64,000 nucleotides of DNA from Acetobacter aceti (GTDB lineage: Bacteria > Pseudomonadota > Alphaproteobacteria > Acetobacterales > Acetobacteraceae), in NCBI RefSeq assembly GCF_002005445.1, contig NZ_CP014692.1, positions 2,728,001 to 2,792,000 of the forward strand, in the 5' to 3' direction. The notes below the pieces were generated by a model. That model worked only from the letters and a program-made list of their open reading frames with translations. It was not told where the DNA came from and did not search any database. Both the position numbers and the translations under genes were made by a program. This document shows, piece after piece, positions 1-9,362 of this stretch (the stretch's first letter is position 1; every line of letters starts with the position of its first letter).

Positions 1-695
1 AACACGCGCTGAAACGCACCGGCTTCGTGAATGTTGAAGACAATGATCGGCAGTCTGTTCTCACGGGCAAGGCTGATAGCCGCCGCATCCATAACATTGA
101 GATCGCGTGACAGAACTTCAAGATAGGTCAGGGTCTCGTAGCGCTTTGCATCCGGATTCTTGCGCGGATCGGAGTCATAGACACCATCCACCTGCGTGCC
201 CTTCAGCAGGATATCGCAATCCATCTCTGCAGCCCTCAGCGCTGCGGCCGTATCCGTCGTAAAGAAAGGATTGCCCGTGCCGGCTGCAAAGATCACCACA
301 CGACCTTTTTCCATATGGCGAACAGCCCGGCGGCGAATATAGGGCTCGGCAATCGAAGACATGTGAATGGCGGACATCACGCGGGTCGGAATACCTTCGC
401 GCTCCAGCGCGTTCTGCACCATCAGAGCGTTGATAACGGTCGCCAGCATTCCGGCGTAATCGCCCTGGGCGCGGTCCATTCCGCGGGCTGCTGCTGTCAG
501 TCCGCGAAATATGTTGCCGCCGCCAACGACAAGACAGACCTGAATACCGCTCTGCGCGACAGCGGCGACATCAGCCGCGATGCGATCAACCGTCTGGGCG
601 TCCACGCCGTACTGGCCGGTGCCCATCAACGCCTCACCGGAGATTTTCAGGAGCGCACGACGGGGCGTGGCGGGGCCTTCAGCGGTGATGTTCAT
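1..695 (-). CDS. pyrH: UMP kinase (uridylate kinase), 3' end cut by window edge
   Basis: Translating the minus strand from the ATG at 695 gives 231 residues of an amino-acid-kinase-fold UMP kinase, which phosphorylates UMP to UDP in cytosolic pyrimidine synthesis. The early [10 protein letters not shown] segment (phosphate-binding Lys and Gly), the [10 protein letters not shown] loop, the [18 protein letters not shown] segment and the [13 protein letters not shown] motif are all typical of bacterial PyrH. Family length is about 240-245, so only the last dozen or so residues lie outside the window. The gene has no close upstream partner: 370 bases separate it from era. The usual neighbours tsf and frr are not visible here; frr could lie beyond the left edge. 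Confidence is high because the frame is intact and the motifs are continuous. Confidence 0.95.
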   Translation of the reverse strand, partial: MNITAEGPATPRRALLKISGEALMGTGQYGVDAQTVDRIAADVAAVAQSGIQVCLVVGGGNIFRGLTAAARGMDRAQGDYAGMLATVINALMVQNALEREGIPTRVMSAIHMSSIAEPYIRRRAVRHMEKGRVVIFAAGTGNPFFTTDTAAALRAAEMDCDILLKGTQVDGVYDSDPRKNPDAKRYETLTYLEVLSRDLNVMDAAAISLARENRLPIIVFNIHEAGAFQRV

Positions 696-1065
696 GGTAC
701 CTCAATGCGCGGATGGTTCGGATGTTATTTCCACGTCCCCTCAGTATCCTGCCGGACGAGCTGACCTGGAACCCGAGGCCACGTCATATCGCCCGATGAC
801 GTGTATCACAAGAACCGACGTAAACATCCCTATGAAATTCAGGTTTATACGATTTAGAAATTGAGCCGGAAAAAACCGGCGACAGAAAACCAGTTTCAAC
901 TCCCGGATCAGAATGGTCGGGATAAAACAGACCTTATCACGCAGAACGCCTTATCCAGCACCAGAGACGAGATACGCCTCGGACCTCCCGGAGATGCCGA
1001 TGGTCCTGAAAGCGTTTCCGTTCTTGCTTCGGACGCAAGCCTTCATCGGCGCTCAGAAATCTCGC
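696..1065. other. intergenic region between pyrH and era
   Basis: No credible gene was seen. The frames open here are antisense extensions of era or pyrH. The stretch must hold the pyrH promoter and the 3' end of the era operon. A small GCCGG/CCGGC hairpin with an A-rich loop lies near 863-880, but it has no clear U-tract, so it is not called a terminator. Confidence 0.5.
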
Positions 1066-1965
1066 TCAGGCGTTATCATCCAGCCCGATGGCCCGCAGAC
1101 GCGCCCGCTCTTCATCCCAGCCTGCGCGTTCCTTCACATTGAGAAACAGATGGCAGGGCCGGTCCAGCAGGTTACCAAGCTGGAGACGCGCCTTGAGCCC
1201 GATTTCCCGGATGCGACGACCGCGTTCACCGATCAGGATCGCCTTGTGGTTTGCCCGACCAACATAGACGGTGACATCAATCCGCACGGAACCGTCCGGA
1301 CGCTCGACAAAGCTTTCCGTCTCGACCGTCGCGCCATACGGCACTTCCTCGTGCGTCTGCAGAAAGATCTGCTCCCGCACGAGCTCCGCCGCCAGAAGCC
1401 GATCCGGCAGATCGGTCATGTCGTCTTCCGGATAAAGGAACGGACCGGGAGGCAGGGCTTCCGCCAGACGATCAAGCAGATCATCCACGCCATTGCCAGT
1501 CCGGGCGCTGATCATGAAGACATGCTCGACCGGAATCATCTCGGCAACCGCCGCCGTCAGGGGCAGCAGTGACTGCGGCGTCACCAGATCGGTCTTGTTC
1601 AGCACCAGCCAGACACGTCGCCCGGCCTTGGCCAACTGCTCGATCACAGCCGTGGTCGAATCATCCAGGCCGGACTTTGCGTCGATCAGCAGCACCGTAA
1701 CATCGGCATCCTCAGAGCCGGACCACGCAGCCGCCACCATGGCGCGGTCGAGCTTGCGCTTGGGACGGAAAATGCCCGGCGTATCGACAATCAGGATCTG
1801 TGTGGCGTGCCGGATCAGGATGCCCAGCACCCGGAAACGTGTTGTCTGCGCCTTGGGGCTGACGATCGACAGCTTTGCGCCCGCCATACGGTTCAGCAGG
1901 GTCGATTTCCCCGCATTCGGCGCCCCGACCAGTGCGGCGAACCCACACCGTGTCTGTTCTGTCAT
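1066..1965 (-). CDS. era: GTPase Era
   Basis: A 299-residue Era, the essential GTPase that binds the 3' end of 16S rRNA and helps 30S maturation. The G domain shows G1 GAPNAGKST (residues 14-22), G3 DTPG (61-64) and G4 NKTD (123-126). The C-terminal third carries the KH RNA-binding domain, seen around KAILIGERGRRIREIG. Length matches the family. The start overlaps the end of rnc by 4 bases (ATGA), so the two are translationally coupled. Era is the last gene of the minus-strand run rsh-acpS-lepB-rnc-era. Confidence 0.97.
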   Translation of the reverse strand: MTEQTRCGFAALVGAPNAGKSTLLNRMAGAKLSIVSPKAQTTRFRVLGILIRHATQILIVDTPGIFRPKRKLDRAMVAAAWSGSEDADVTVLLIDAKSGLDDSTTAVIEQLAKAGRRVWLVLNKTDLVTPQSLLPLTAAVAEMIPVEHVFMISARTGNGVDDLLDRLAEALPPGPFLYPEDDMTDLPDRLLAAELVREQIFLQTHEEVPYGATVETESFVERPDGSVRIDVTVYVGRANHKAILIGERGRRIREIGLKARLQLGNLLDRPCHLFLNVKERAGWDEERARLRAIGLDDNA

Positions 1966-2702
1966 TTCCGTCCCGCTCCCGGCGCAGTGTTAAATCTTTC
2001 CAGCAGATTGGCCGCGGCGGCGCTTTCGGCCGCACGCTTGCTACCCGCTTCTCCTTCACCAACCATACCGGCGGCGTGAACTTCCATGACAAAGCAGGGG
2101 GCGTGTGACGGCCCGTCTGCGCTGACCACTTCATAGACCGGCAGAGCCAGCCCACGGGCCAGAACCCATTCCTGCAAGGCCGTTTTAGGGTCTTTTGGCG
2201 GCCGGGCCTGCGCGATGATGGCGCTCCCCCACCACTGCCGGACAAGTTTGCGGGGCGGCTCAAGGCCACCGTCCAGATACAGCGCGCCCAGAATGGCTTC
2301 CAGCGCGTCGGCCAGCACGTTCGCCGTGCTGCGAATCCCTGCCTTGTCCTCGTGCTCGGCGACATCCAGAGCTTCGGGCAGTCCAAGTTCCTGCGCGACC
2401 TGCGCCAGAGCGTTGCGCGACACCAGATGGGCGTGGCGCGAACCCAGCGCGCCCTCCTGCTCATCAGGATAGCGTTCCAGCAGCCATTCCGCCATCAGCA
2501 GCCCGAGCACGCGGTCGCCTATGAACTCCAGCCGCTCGTTGGAGCCCGCCCCTTTGGTCTGACGCTTCCCCGTACGCCGCTGATGCGCCGCAGACCGGTG
2601 CGTCAACGCTTCGCCCAGCAGCTTCGTTCTGGTGAAACGATAGCCAATCCGATTCTGCAGGCTGTCGAGTACGGTCTGTTCCACAGGATCCCCGTTCGTC
2701 AC
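1962..2702 (-). CDS. rnc: ribonuclease III
   Basis: A 246-residue RNase III, the Mg-dependent double-strand-specific endonuclease that processes rRNA precursors and structured mRNAs. The family signature NERLEFIGDRVLG lies at about residues 55-67 and includes the catalytic Asp. The second acidic cluster is ADALEAILGALYLDGG near 130-145. A double-stranded RNA-binding domain occupies the C-terminal about 70 residues (ALQEWVLARGL onward). The start is only 6 bases after the lepB stop, and the end overlaps era. lepB-rnc-era is a common bacterial order. Confidence 0.97.
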   Translation of the reverse strand: MTNGDPVEQTVLDSLQNRIGYRFTRTKLLGEALTHRSAAHQRRTGKRQTKGAGSNERLEFIGDRVLGLLMAEWLLERYPDEQEGALGSRHAHLVSRNALAQVAQELGLPEALDVAEHEDKAGIRSTANVLADALEAILGALYLDGGLEPPRKLVRQWWGSAIIAQARPPKDPKTALQEWVLARGLALPVYEVVSADGPSHAPCFVMEVHAAGMVGEGEAGSKRAAESAAAANLLERFNTAPGAGRK

Positions 2703-2708
2703 TGTCGA

Positions 2709-3515
2709 TCAGTGCACGACATGGAAAAGCCGGGACCACCGGATTTCCGTCGGCCATGCCCAGAATTGCCAGATCGGGTGCGTCATATCCACAGAGAAGA
2801 AGATCATACCTGCCCGGCCGACAAGATTCTCCATGGGCACAAAACCCAGATCCTGATCAGCATCCCCCATGAACCGGCTGTCGGCGCTATGGTCACGATT
2901 ATCGCCCATCGCAAAGAAATACCCGGGCGGGACCACATAATCAGGCGTGTCATTGCGCTGCCCGTCTTCCGGAAAGCGCAGAACCTGATGCTCGACTGGA
3001 GATGATCCACCGCTTCCCGGCAGGGTTTCCCGGCAGAGATGCCCTTCCCGGCCCATGTGATACTCGTCCTGCTCGGCGTACTCGCCTTCAGGCGCACAGA
3101 TCACGGCTGTCCCGTTCAGATAGAGCTGCCCGTCACGCATCTGGATATGATCGCCCGGCAGCCCCACAATCCGTTTCACGTAATCAATCGACGGATTCTT
3201 GGTGAACCGGAAAACCGCCACATCGCCACGATGTGGTTCGGCACCCCAGACACGGCCCTCAAACAGGTTGGGCGAGAGGGGGAAGGAATATTTCGAATAG
3301 CCGTAGCTGTATTTGGAAACCCACAGATAGTCGCCAACCTGAAGCGTCGGGATCATCGAGCCGGACGGAATATTGAATGGTTCATAGAGGAATGTGCGCA
3401 CCACCAGAACCAGCAGAATGACACTTGCAAGCCAGCGCACGAAATCAAACAGACTCTCCCCTTTCCGGGCAGACCCATGTCCCTGTGTCGTTACGCTCTC
3501 GTCCTTCGGCTTCAT
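2709..3515 (-). CDS. lepB: signal peptidase I
   Basis: Membrane-bound serine protease that removes signal peptides from exported proteins. From the ATG at 3515 it is 268 residues: one membrane segment at about 27-43, the catalytic Ser in PSGSMIPTL (Ser53), the general-base Lys in YVKRIVGLPGD, and the signature GDNRDHSADSRFMG near the C-terminus. The frame also opens at 3617, adding 34 residues. The start at 3515 is preferred because AGGGGAC stands just upstream and the extra residues are not membrane-like. It sits between acpS and rnc on the same strand. Confidence 0.95.
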   Translation of the reverse strand: MKPKDESVTTQGHGSARKGESLFDFVRWLASVILLVLVVRTFLYEPFNIPSGSMIPTLQVGDYLWVSKYSYGYSKYSFPLSPNLFEGRVWGAEPHRGDVAVFRFTKNPSIDYVKRIVGLPGDHIQMRDGQLYLNGTAVICAPEGEYAEQDEYHMGREGHLCRETLPGSGGSSPVEHQVLRFPEDGQRNDTPDYVVPPGYFFAMGDNRDHSADSRFMGDADQDLGFVPMENLVGRAGMIFFSVDMTHPIWQFWAWPTEIRWSRLFHVVH

Positions 3516-3640
3516 TCCGTCCCCTGTTTCCGCCTGAGCCTCGTCACAAACGCAAGGCTGTCCGTACCCCACGCCAGGGGAACGGCGGATGAAGCCGAGG
3601 CGATGCGCCCCTGTCAAGCGTCGGGATCAAACGCGGGCGC

Positions 3641-4048
3641 TCAGAGGCGCGGCAACGCCTCGATCATGACCTGCGCCAGAGCGTAGGGTGTGTCATCCGT
3701 CATGGACAAATGGAGATGGCCCACCATCCCCGCCGGAACCATATCAGCCAGCCGCGTGGCGGCCCCTCCGGTCAAGGTCAGCACGGGCTGCCCCGACGGC
3801 AGATTGCCCACACCGATACAGCTATGGAACACGCCTGCTGCGAACCCTGTCCCAAGCGCCTTGGCGCACGCTTCCTTCGCCGCCCACCGCTTTGCGTAGG
3901 CGCCAATCCGGGCCTGCCCGACCCGACGCTCTGCCCGCGTCCGTTCGGTTTCCGTAAAAACCCGCTCCAGAAAACGGGCGCCAAAGCGTTCGATGGATTT
4001 CTCGATCCTGCGCATGTCGCAGAGATCCATGCCGGTGCCGATGATCAT
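3641..4048 (-). CDS. acpS: holo-[acyl-carrier-protein] synthase
   Basis: A 135-residue AcpS that transfers 4'-phosphopantetheine from CoA to the serine of acyl carrier protein, switching on fatty-acid synthesis. The Mg-binding residues are visible: Asp8 in GTGMDLCD and Glu59 in RWAAKEACAKALGTG. The C-terminal strand LHLSMTDDTPYALAQVMIEA is typical. It lies 28 bases downstream of rsh. The gap to the chosen lepB start is 125 bases. pdxJ, the usual partner of acpS, is absent here. Confidence 0.95.
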   Translation of the reverse strand: MIIGTGMDLCDMRRIEKSIERFGARFLERVFTETERTRAERRVGQARIGAYAKRWAAKEACAKALGTGFAAGVFHSCIGVGNLPSGQPVLTLTGGAATRLADMVPAGMVGHLHLSMTDDTPYALAQVMIEALPRL

Positions 4049-4076
4049 GCCGGAACATTCCGGATCAGACTCGCCC

Positions 4077-6359
4077 TCATGACCGCGCCCGCTCGACCTG
4101 CGAGATTCCCTCGACGGAACGAAGTCCCCCGATCACACTCGACAGGTGCCGCAGATCGCGCACTTCCACATCCACCAGCACTTCCATGAAATCGAGCTGG
4201 CGATGCACGATCTTGAGATTGACGATTGAGCCATCCTGTCGGGATACACCATTGGTGATCGTCGCCAGCGTGGTCGGTTCATTCGCCGCGATCACCGTGA
4301 CGCGACCGACAAACGGCTCGCTGCCGGCCTTCCCAACGCGCCCGAGCGCTTCGTAATCCCAGTCCACATCCAGAAAGCGCTCCGGTGTGGCGGCGAAGGA
4401 TTCGAGCGTCTGGCAGGCCGCCGTATGGATGGTGACCCCCTTGCCGCTGGCCACCACACCCACGATCCGGTCTCCCGGCAGCGGATGACAGCAACCCGCG
4501 AAATGCACGGCGATCCCGGCGCCAAGCCCCACCAGCGGCGCCAGTCCGGCCCCGCCCGTCTTTGGCTTCGGCATGGACGCACGGGCCACGAGACTGGGCA
4601 CCATACGGGGACCACGGGTGGTGCGGCGGAGTTCCGGATAGGCCGCATGCACAACGTCACGCGGGCCGATGCTGTTGGTGCCGACCGCGACATACAGGTC
4701 TTCGACAGACCCCTGCTTCAGTTCCTTGAGCAGCGTCTCCAGCACCTTTTCCGAACCGTCCACGCCTTCCTGACGGAACGCCTTGGCCAGGGTCGCCTTG
4801 CCGGAGTCGAGCGAGACCTGACGTTGCTGCTGCGCCACATATCGGCGGATGCGGGCGCGGGCCTTGCCGGTGACGACAAACCGTTCCCATGACGGCGACG
4901 GCGCGCCGCCACGGGCAGTCATGATCTCGACCTGATCGCCGTTCTGAAGCTCGTAACGCAGCGGCACCAGTCGCCCGTTCACCTTCGCGCCAACACACGA
5001 ATCGCCCACCTGACTGTGGACAGCATACGCGAAGTCGACTGGCGTCGCGCCTGCGGGCAGCGGAATCAGCTGGCCTTTCGGCGTAAAGCAGAAGACCTGA
5101 TCCTGATAGAGCTCCAGCTTGGTGTTTTCGAGAAATTCGTCCGGAGCCGAGGAATCTTCCAGAATTTCGAGCAGATCCTGCACCCAGCGCGGGCGCTTCA
5201 TCTGCTTTGTCGCGTCTTCGGAAACCGCACCGGTCGGAAGCTGCTTGTAGGCCCAGTGCGCCGCCACGCCGTTCTCGGCGATGTCGTTCATTTCCTCGGT
5301 ACGGATCTGGACTTCAATTTTCTGGTTACGCGGATGACGCAGCGTCACGCCCGTATGAAGGCTCTGGTAACCGTTGGCCTTCGGGGTGGAGATATAGTCC
5401 TTGAACCGCCCGGCGATCATCGGAAACGCGCCGTGAATGGCGCCCAGCGCGGCGTAACACTCTTCCCGGGACTCCACGATAAGGCGGAACGCCATGATGT
5501 CGGAGAGCTGCTCGAACGCCACGTTACGGCGCTGCATCTTCTCCCAGATCGAATAGGGCGATTTTTCACGCCCTTTCACATCGACGCTTTCAAGCCCTGA
5601 TTCGCGACACAGGCGGATCAGCTCGCGTTTGACGTCCTCAATGATGTCAGCGCCCTGGCCGCGCAGATAATTCAGGCGGGCGCGGATGGTGGCGTCGGCT
5701 TCCGGCTCCAGTTGCGCAAAGGCCAGATTCTGAAGCTCGGTCTTGACCCGATCCATACCGATACGACCGGCGAGCGGCGCATAGATATCCATCGTCTCAC
5801 GAGCGATGCGGTGTCTGCGGTCCTCACGCTGCACAAAATGCAGGGTGCGCATGTTATGCAGACGGTCTGCCAGCTTGACGATCAGTACGCGGATGTCTTT
5901 CGACATCGCCAGCACGAGCTTGCGGAAATTCTCGGCCTGCTTGGTGCGGTCGGACTGAAGTTCCAGACGGGTCAGCTTGGTGACGCCATCGACCAGTTCC
6001 GCGATCGTGGGGCCGAACTGGTCCCGCAGCGTCTCGACCGTGACGCCGGTATCCTCGATCGTATCGTGCAGAAGAGCGGTGGCGATGGACGGCACGTCCA
6101 TCCGGAACCGCGCGAGGATCATCGCGACAGAGAGCGGATGCGTGATGTAGGGATCGCCGGCGTCGCGCAACTGGCCCTCATGGGCGTTACGCGCAACCTC
6201 GAAAGCCTTCTGGACGAGCGCGACATCGGCGTCCGGATTATAACGAAGGATACGCTTGATCAGACGATCGGCGGAAACTTCGACGATTTCATCATTTTCC
6301 GAAGGAGGCACGCCTCGACTTCGGGAGAGCATGAGGTGCTGTTCCTGTTCCACCTTCAT
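4077..6359 (-). CDS. spoT: bifunctional (p)ppGpp synthetase/hydrolase (RelA/SpoT homologue)
   Basis: A 760-residue Rsh enzyme that makes and degrades the stringent-response alarmone (p)ppGpp. Order of domains: HD hydrolase at about 50-200, with the HDTIED motif at 98-103 and KLADRLHNMRTL at 162-173; synthetase at about 255-370, with YSIWEKM and DIMAFRLIV; TGS near 410-470 (DQVFCFTPKGQLIPLPAGATPVDFAYAVH); a conserved-Cys region (HFAGCCHPLPGDRIVG); and a C-terminal ACT domain. Both catalytic halves look intact, so it is probably the single long bifunctional enzyme usual in alphaproteobacteria. rpoZ lies just upstream, as in the classical rpoZ-spoT order. Confidence 0.95.
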   Translation of the reverse strand: MKVEQEQHLMLSRSRGVPPSENDEIVEVSADRLIKRILRYNPDADVALVQKAFEVARNAHEGQLRDAGDPYITHPLSVAMILARFRMDVPSIATALLHDTIEDTGVTVETLRDQFGPTIAELVDGVTKLTRLELQSDRTKQAENFRKLVLAMSKDIRVLIVKLADRLHNMRTLHFVQREDRRHRIARETMDIYAPLAGRIGMDRVKTELQNLAFAQLEPEADATIRARLNYLRGQGADIIEDVKRELIRLCRESGLESVDVKGREKSPYSIWEKMQRRNVAFEQLSDIMAFRLIVESREECYAALGAIHGAFPMIAGRFKDYISTPKANGYQSLHTGVTLRHPRNQKIEVQIRTEEMNDIAENGVAAHWAYKQLPTGAVSEDATKQMKRPRWVQDLLEILEDSSAPDEFLENTKLELYQDQVFCFTPKGQLIPLPAGATPVDFAYAVHSQVGDSCVGAKVNGRLVPLRYELQNGDQVEIMTARGGAPSPSWERFVVTGKARARIRRYVAQQQRQVSLDSGKATLAKAFRQEGVDGSEKVLETLLKELKQGSVEDLYVAVGTNSIGPRDVVHAAYPELRRTTRGPRMVPSLVARASMPKPKTGGAGLAPLVGLGAGIAVHFAGCCHPLPGDRIVGVVASGKGVTIHTAACQTLESFAATPERFLDVDWDYEALGRVGKAGSEPFVGRVTVIAANEPTTLATITNGVSRQDGSIVNLKIVHRQLDFMEVLVDVEVRDLRHLSSVIGGLRSVEGISQVERARS

Positions 6360-6506
6360 ACCTCTCCACCGGACAGGTTACAGTCTGATAGGGAGAAGGC
6401 GGAGGCGAGCGCGGGGATAACGAAAATCTCCATCATTGACCGGAGGAGGTTCAGTCCCCGTCAGACGCTCCGGAAAGGAGCGCCCGGCGGTAGTATCAGA
6501 GCCGGA

Positions 6507-6893
6507 TCAGCGTTTGCCGCGGCCTGACATTTCTGCTTCGAAGGCAGCTTTCATTTCTTCAGGAGAGAGGTCTGTAACCTCTTCTTCGGCAGAACTTTCC
6601 TGAAGACCGAAGATGTTCTGTTCGGTCGGGATGAGATCCATGACTTCTTCATCGGCTGGCTCAGGCTCGGGAGCACGCGCGAGCGAACGGACAAGATCAC
6701 TGCGCAGCGGTTCGAGCTGAACGGTTTCCTCGGCGATCTCACGAAGCGCGACAACAGGATTCTTGTCGTTATCGCGATCGACTGTCAGTTCCTCGCCGCG
6801 GGACAGGTTACGTGCGCGCTGAGCGGCAAGCAGAACCAGTTCAAAGCGGTTCGGCACCTTCTCGACGCAATCCTCGACTGTGACGCGCGCCAT
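6507..6893 (-). CDS. rpoZ: RNA polymerase omega subunit
   Basis: A 128-residue omega subunit that helps assembly and stability of RNA polymerase and forms part of a ppGpp-binding site in some bacteria. The N-terminal segment [20 protein letters not shown] and the following [11 protein letters not shown] helix are diagnostic, and [12 protein letters not shown] continues the fold. The C-terminal about 50 residues are acidic and low complexity, which is variable in the family. It is transcribed toward rsh with a 147-base gap that holds no gene. Confidence 0.95.
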   Translation of the reverse strand: MARVTVEDCVEKVPNRFELVLLAAQRARNLSRGEELTVDRDNDKNPVVALREIAEETVQLEPLRSDLVRSLARAPEPEPADEEVMDLIPTEQNIFGLQESSAEEEVTDLSPEEMKAAFEAEMSGRGKR

Positions 6894-6962
6894 GGGGCGG
6901 ACCTCCGGAAATTTTGTTAAAGATATTTTCTACCATCATCCCGGTGACAAGGGAAGCCTTCG

Positions 6963-7487
6963 TCAGAACCTCTCCGGCTCCAGCTTCCGGATCACCTGAG
7001 GCGGCAGCGCATCCAGCAGCGATTGCAACGTCCGCCCCGTGCCCGGCTCCCGCCAGTCGGGCAGAACATCACGCAGGGGCAGGAGCACAAAGGCCCTTTC
7101 CCCTGCACGGGGATGCGGCAGCAGGGGCGCCACATCCGCCCTGACCAATGCACCCATGTCGATCAGATCCAGATCCAGAGTGCGGGCTGCGTTCGCAACA
7201 CTCCGCACGCGCCCGAATGCGGCCTCAATGCCGTGCAATGCCTCAAGCAGCCCCTCCGGCGAAAGAGAAGACTTGCCCACCACGACGCCATTTATGTAGG
7301 GAGGCTGACCGGAGGGCGGTACAGGCTCGCTCTCGTACCATGGGGACACAGCATCCACACTCAGTCCGGCAAGGTCGCGCAAAGCCTCCACAGCCGCGTC
7401 GCAGGTTGCGGCCGGAGGCAATGCTTTTCCGTCCACGGGATCATAACCGGCAAGGTTCGCACCAATGGCTATCACAACCCTCACCAC
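6963..7487 (-). CDS. folK: 2-amino-4-hydroxy-6-hydroxymethyldihydropteridine diphosphokinase (HPPK)
   Basis: HPPK transfers pyrophosphate from ATP to hydroxymethyl-dihydropterin in folate synthesis. The family pattern is clear at ARTLDLDLIDMG, followed by LLPHPRAGERAFVLLPLRDV. The N-terminus VVIAIGANLAG is the usual first strand and loop. The GTG at 7487 is chosen as start because GGAGG stands 6 bases before it. It gives 174 residues, near the family norm. The frame continues to 7565, but the extra 26 residues are basic and unlike HPPK. It is separated from rpoZ by 69 bases on the same strand. Confidence 0.9.
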   Translation of the reverse strand: MVRVVIAIGANLAGYDPVDGKALPPAATCDAAVEALRDLAGLSVDAVSPWYESEPVPPSGQPPYINGVVVGKSSLSPEGLLEALHGIEAAFGRVRSVANAARTLDLDLIDMGALVRADVAPLLPHPRAGERAFVLLPLRDVLPDWREPGTGRTLQSLLDALPPQVIRKLEPERF

Positions 7488-7616
7488 TTTAACCCTCCAG
7501 ACTTTAAAACATGTCCCGACTCTCCTGTGAAAAGATCGAACAGGACTCCGGCGACACATAACCAAGTCTTAACCTATCCACCATACAGTCGGTAGCATTA
7601 AAGGAATACAAACTTA

Positions 7617-8210
7617 ATGATTATTCATAACACTGAACGAACCAGCCTCTTCATTGATGGATCAAGCCTTTACTCAGCGTCCCGCGGCCTTGGTTTCGAC
7701 GTCGATTACCGTAAAATGCTCGATTTTTTCGCACGGAGATGCCACCTCCTCAGGGCGCATTACTATGCGGCGATTCTTGATACTGAAGAATATTCTCCCA
7801 TCAAGCCGTTGACTGACTGGCTGTCTTACAACGGTTATTTTCTGGTCACGAAAACAGCACGTGAATACACCGACCAGAGCGGTCGCCGCCGCATCAAAGG
7901 CAACATGGATATTGAAATCGCCGTAGACATGATGGAGGCCGCTCCCCGTATCGACCACGCCATCCTGTTTACCGGCGATTCGGATTTCCGTCGCGTTGTT
8001 GAAGCCGTGCAGCGGCAGGGCGTGCGTGTCACTGTCGTTTCCTCCATGCGCTCATCGCCCCCTCTCATTGGCGACGATCTCCGCCGACAGGCTGACCAGT
8101 TCGTCGATCTGGCGGACATTGCGGAAGAAATCACTCGCCGACCAGCGGAACCCCGGCCTCGTCAGACCCCGATTCGCCATCCGGCGGATCAGTTGAGCGA
8201 GCCTGAATAA
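7617..8210 (+). CDS. NYN domain (PIN-like) protein, LabA/DUF88 family
   Basis: A 197-residue NYN-domain protein, a PIN-like fold whose characterised members are metal-dependent ribonucleases. The acidic site residues are visible in order: Asp in LFIDGSSLY (about 14), Asp in KGNMDIEIAVDMM (about 101-108), and the Asp pair in FTGDSDFRRVVEA (about 122-124). The tail beyond residue 170 is proline- and arginine-rich and probably disordered. It diverges from folK and stands alone. A strong hairpin just downstream probably ends the transcript. Proteins of this type are common in alphaproteobacteria; the substrate is unknown. Confidence 0.85.
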   Translation: MIIHNTERTSLFIDGSSLYSASRGLGFDVDYRKMLDFFARRCHLLRAHYYAAILDTEEYSPIKPLTDWLSYNGYFLVTKTAREYTDQSGRRRIKGNMDIEIAVDMMEAAPRIDHAILFTGDSDFRRVVEAVQRQGVRVTVVSSMRSSPPLIGDDLRRQADQFVDLADIAEEITRRPAEPRPRQTPIRHPADQLSEPE

Positions 8211-8231
8211 AGGCTGGCCCACCACCCTCTT

Positions 8232-8271
8232 CCTGACACCCCACCCGCTTCCTCCCCGGTGGGGTGTCAGG
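8232..8271 (+). terminator. strong hairpin, probable terminator of the NYN gene
   Basis: CCTGACACCCCACC at 8232-8245 pairs perfectly with GGTGGGGTGTCAGG at 8258-8271, giving a 14-bp GC-rich stem with a 12-base loop. No U-run follows, so it is either a weak intrinsic terminator or an mRNA-stabilising structure. Confidence 0.6.
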
Positions 8272-8295
8272 CCGTGTTCAGGAGCACATTACTTT

Positions 8296-8952
8296 ATGGG
8301 AGTCGTTACCTCATCTGCCACCGATCTTTCAGGCACGATGGATTTCATGGATAACAGCGCGGTTTGTCCGCGCTTTGCCATGTCCTGTTCCAGTGCTGGG
8401 CAGCTTAACGAATATCTTCCCTTCGGCCCTGGCGACGCCAGCCTGCTGATTGTGGCCCCTGCGTTTGTCCATCCCGGAAACAGTGACACTCCAGCGCTTT
8501 TCGATACTGAGACCGAAGCCGTCTTCTATGAAGCACTGAGCGAATTCGGATTTGTCTCGTCTGATGCGCATGCAGGTGACAACACCACACTGTCCCCCTC
8601 CAAAACCCGCTTTATCAGCGTTCTCCAGTCTCCTCCACGTTCAGATCTGCCTTTGCCGTCAGATGTGGTGGCCTGTAACCATTTTCTCCGCACCGAGTTG
8701 CAGACACTCCCCAATCTGCGCGTTGTCCTGACGCTGGGTGCCCTCGCCCACAACGCGACGCTTGCCGCCTGCGGTGTGCCGTTCTCGCGCGTCAGTTTTC
8801 AGAACGGCAAGATTTCCAGCATGCCGGACGGCCTCAGGATCGCCAACAGCCTCCTGCTCTCGCGTCACAATCTGGAAACCGGCCACGTCAGTCAGCCTTC
8901 TTTTCGAAAACTCATCGGCGCTATCCGGCAGGAAATCGACGCACCGATCTGA
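8296..8952 (+). CDS. uracil-DNA glycosylase superfamily protein (family 4/5-like), degenerate
   Basis: A 218-residue protein whose core matches family 4/5 (UdgA/UdgB) uracil-DNA glycosylases: GDASLLIVAPA near 46-56, an FLRTEL...LRVVLTLGALAHNATL block at 130-156, and an LLLSRHNLETGHVS motif (187-199) where active members carry H/Y-C/S-R-x-N-T-x-TG. Active enzymes hold a 4Fe-4S cluster with four Cys. Here Cys24, Cys31 and Cys127 remain but do not sit in the usual spacing, and the Cys expected in the NAVxC-PP segment is replaced (SVLQSPP). The glycine-rich first motif is also altered (HPGNSDTPALFD). The role is therefore uncertain: a diverged glycosylase or a non-catalytic relative. Confidence 0.65.
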   Translation: MGVVTSSATDLSGTMDFMDNSAVCPRFAMSCSSAGQLNEYLPFGPGDASLLIVAPAFVHPGNSDTPALFDTETEAVFYEALSEFGFVSSDAHAGDNTTLSPSKTRFISVLQSPPRSDLPLPSDVVACNHFLRTELQTLPNLRVVLTLGALAHNATLAACGVPFSRVSFQNGKISSMPDGLRIANSLLLSRHNLETGHVSQPSFRKLIGAIRQEIDAPI

Positions 8953-9362
8953 ACCCTGACGTGACTTTCCCACCGGAGCAGCCCAGTCTGTTCCGGCTTC
9001 CAACCTCATCCTGCCTGACTGCATTTCATATCACCGCAGATGCGACCAATCCTCTCGAAGCACCGACTCATCACGGGAAACGGTCTATAAAACACCAGAA
9101 ATTCCTCGGACAGTTTTTCAAGAAAAGCATCTGATAAAACGCATTATTTAAAAACATTCCCGAGAAAAACAGCCTGTTTCATTGTCAATGCGTTATTCCG
9201 AAACAGCCTTTGAACCGACAGAATCACCTTACCCTTGCCACTACCGCCCCATACACCACCCGCCCGGCTGGTCCGCAGATAGTGATTTCCAGAAAACCGT
9301 CTTATCGTTCAGGCATTCCATCAGCAGACAGATCAGAACAGAGACAGACAGGGACCAGCCTC
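8953..9362. other. intergenic region, no gene seen
   Basis: This 410-base stretch has an AT-rich centre (around 9100-9190) fitting a promoter for the reductase downstream. The reading frames through it are short or are in-frame extensions of the downstream gene without family similarity. No hairpin or RNA structure was recognised. Confidence 0.45.

Noticed and set aside
913..1572. Plus-strand open frame antisense to era
   Set aside because: Era on the other strand is complete with all motifs; this frame has no family and follows from GC-rich codon bias.
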